Under the pieces are notes generated by a model that made no database searches, was not told where the DNA came from, and saw only the letters and a list, made by a program, of their open reading frames with translations. Below, one piece after another: positions 6,401 through 7,501 of a stretch of 7,501 bases of DNA (its first letter is position 1; each line of letters opens with the position of its first letter). Where the stretch lies: positions 1-7,501 of the forward strand of contig JASDTB010000109.1 in the NCBI GenBank assembly GCA_041441455.1. Reading direction: 5' to 3'. This DNA comes from JAFIHK01 sp041441455 (lineage in GTDB: Bacteria > Bacteroidota > Bacteroidia > Bacteroidales > UBA932). The position numbers and the translations under genes are program-made.

Positions 6401-7171
6401 TTATCTATCGATAAGGTAGAAATTCACATCTCCATGAGACGACCAATTTTCACTGGGAATTGTTCTTAATAATGTTTTCTTTGGAACTGTTTGCAATTTT
6501 AATTTTGGAAATTGCTCTAAAAAAATTTCGTCGCCGCTTTGTAAATGTTCATGTTCATCAGTTATGTAGACTTCAGTTTTCAACAATTCTAACACGTAGT
6601 TTAGCCAAGCTCCGGACGCGCGTCCACCTCCTCCACACCCTCCTCCATATCTTACATGAATAATATATGATATAATTGCTTGATATCTAATCAAGAAGTC
6701 CATACAAAAATATTCATTAATTGCTTTAATATATAAAAGAGGTACTTTGAATGTACCAATTTGCTTGCTTTCGACTAAGGCTTGTATAAATGTAACATTA
6801 TTATAGTCTCTATTTTGGTTAAAGTGAACAAAATCTAAACTATACCTCATATTTATGGGCATCAATTTCTCACTATCTAATACTGTTATTTTTGAACATG
6901 AATCTTGATGTAAAATTGAGCCTTTTCTAAATTCCAAATGAAAATAATAGTCTGTTAATATAAAAAGATCAGGAGATTTTGGCTCAAGACTATAACTCAT
7001 TTTGCTATAAACCTTGTATTGATCAGACAAATACAATAAAGGCCTATAATCTTTATAAGCTGAAGGATACCAACAAACTTTGAAATCCACCTGTCCATGC
7101 TCTCTTAAAAAGGAATTAAACAGATTAGATCTTGGATTTGTCAACTGGTACAAAAAGCTATTATTAGTCAT
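6401..7171 (-). CDS. Uncharacterised protein, 256 residues, with glycine-rich motif
   Basis: I do not recognise this protein as a named family. It has no signal peptide and no clear membrane segment, so it is probably cytosolic. Three stretches look like conserved blocks. The first is WYPSAYKDYRPLLYLSD (34-50). The second is a Gly-rich loop from Tyr175 to Gly187 with pattern YGGGCGGGGRASG, after a hydrophobic strand (IISYIIHVR) and before a helix-like WLNYVLELL. The third is ENWSSHGDVNFYLID near the C-terminus (241-255). Alternating hydrophobic strands around the Gly loop suggest an alpha/beta fold, perhaps nucleotide- or cofactor-binding; this is inference only. The start follows the 101-codon gene's stop by one nucleotide (TAA-G-ATG), so translation is probably coupled. 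The coding DNA is markedly AT-rich (12 G/C in the 60 nt at 6661-6720) except for the Gly-rich stretch. This suggests an accessory origin. Confidence 0.85.
   Translation of the reverse strand: MTNNSFLYQLTNPRSNLFNSFLREHGQVDFKVCWYPSAYKDYRPLLYLSDQYKVYSKMSYSLEPKSPDLFILTDYYFHLEFRKGSILHQDSCSKITVLDSEKLMPINMRYSLDFVHFNQNRDYNNVTFIQALVESKQIGTFKVPLLYIKAINEYFCMDFLIRYQAIISYIIHVRYGGGCGGGGRASGAWLNYVLELLKTEVYITDEHEHLQSGDEIFLEQFPKLKLQTVPKKTLLRTIPSENWSSHGDVNFYLIDR
6614..6625. repeat. 12-bp perfect palindrome within the glycine-rich coding stretch
   Basis: GGACGCGCGTCC is self-complementary over 12 bp and lies in codons for Gly-Arg-Ala-Ser in the 256-residue protein. It is inside a GC-rich stretch (35 G/C in the 60 nt at 6601-6660) surrounded by AT-rich sequence. 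It may simply reflect codon choice for Gly, Arg and Ala; no function is shown. Confidence 0.5.
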
Positions 7172-7172
7172 C

Positions 7173-7478
7173 TTAATAGAACTTTATTGAAAAACAATTA
7201 TGATCTATATTATCTGAAGAAATCTTTGCTAGAGATCCATCAAATCTTTGATTTACATAGTATACACTATTTCGCATTGCGTTACAAATTGCAGGAATTC
7301 TTCCGTTCCAATTAGTTGAACGTTCAATTTGCATACATTTGCTTTTAACCATATCTGCATTTATCTCATAATGTCCTTGCTGATATAATTCTAAGATTGA
7401 TCTAAAGATAAATGGCGCCAGCTTTGTGTTTGCTGAATTTCTTGCCTCTTTTAACGCAGTTTCTACATTTTGATTCAT
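7173..7478 (-). CDS. Uncharacterised small protein, possibly winged-helix-like
   Basis: A 101-residue protein that I cannot assign to a family. The order of likely elements is two N-terminal helices (ALKEARNSANTK, APFIFRSILELYQQ), a short GHYEIN strand, helix ADMVKSKCMQIE, a helix in NWNGRIPAICNAMRNSV (56-72), and a C-terminal hairpin ending CFSIKFY. Helices followed by a beta hairpin would suit a winged-helix DNA-binding fold, but this is inference from pattern only. The RIPAICNAMRN stretch (60-70) looks the most constrained. The gene is followed after 1 nt by the 256-codon gene, so the two form an operon. The 23 nt upstream show no Bacteroidota promoter match. One frame is open to a TGA overlapping this start as ATGA, so the operon may extend beyond the right edge. 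Confidence 0.8.
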   Translation of the reverse strand: MNQNVETALKEARNSANTKLAPFIFRSILELYQQGHYEINADMVKSKCMQIERSTNWNGRIPAICNAMRNSVYYVNQRFDGSLAKISSDNIDHNCFSIKFY

Positions 7479-7501
7479 AATTGTAAGTTTAGGTTATTTG
7501 T

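Noticed and set aside
6460..6663. 67-codon plus-strand frame opposite the 256-codon gene
   Set aside because: It lies antisense to the longer, better supported gene, directly after a terminator, without a promoter or recognisable product.
1..7501. CRISPR array, insertion sequence or long direct repeats
   Set aside because: No regularly spaced repeats, transposase-like coding or terminal inverted repeats were found by reading both strands.

Overview
The window looks like a chromosomal segment from a Bacteroidota bacterium, most likely of the order Bacteroidales. Three things point there. The core proteins (FabH, PlsX, TypA, GuaA) read like Bacteroidales versions. The gene starts lack clear Shine-Dalgarno sequences. 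Every intergenic region where a promoter is expected carries the Bacteroidota-type -7 element TAnnTTTG. A run of ten Ns inside typA shows that this is a scaffolded draft assembly.

Layout from left to right. Positions 1-61 hold a strong hairpin terminator. It is followed by a minus-strand tRNA-Arg(CCT) with its own promoter. Next comes a minus-strand operon, transcribed right to left: DUF177/YceD-like protein, rpmF (L32), plsX, fabH. This is the widely conserved block linking ribosome assembly to the start of phospholipid and fatty acid synthesis. Its genes lie 23 and 5 nt apart or overlap by 8 nt, and a good -33/-7 promoter sits in front of the DUF177 gene. Upstream of it, also on the minus strand, is the translational GTPase gene typA/bipA. 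typA is divergent from guaA (GMP synthase, plus strand). The 80-bp region between them holds two facing -7 elements embedded in an 11-bp inverted repeat. guaA ends in a perfect 14-bp hairpin terminator.

Directly beyond that terminator the base composition changes. Two tightly coupled minus-strand genes (101 and 256 codons) fill the rest of the window. Both are AT-rich except for one GC-rich glycine stretch, and I cannot assign either to a named family. They look like part of an accessory module that continues past the right edge and are the only candidates here for something undescribed. A defence, toxin-antitoxin or DNA-modification role is possible but not shown by the sequence.

The most concrete finding is that the N gap in typA appears to be false. 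Both flanks carry the same 5 bp, TGCAG. Merging them removes exactly 15 nt and restores a normal TypA sequence of 599 residues.
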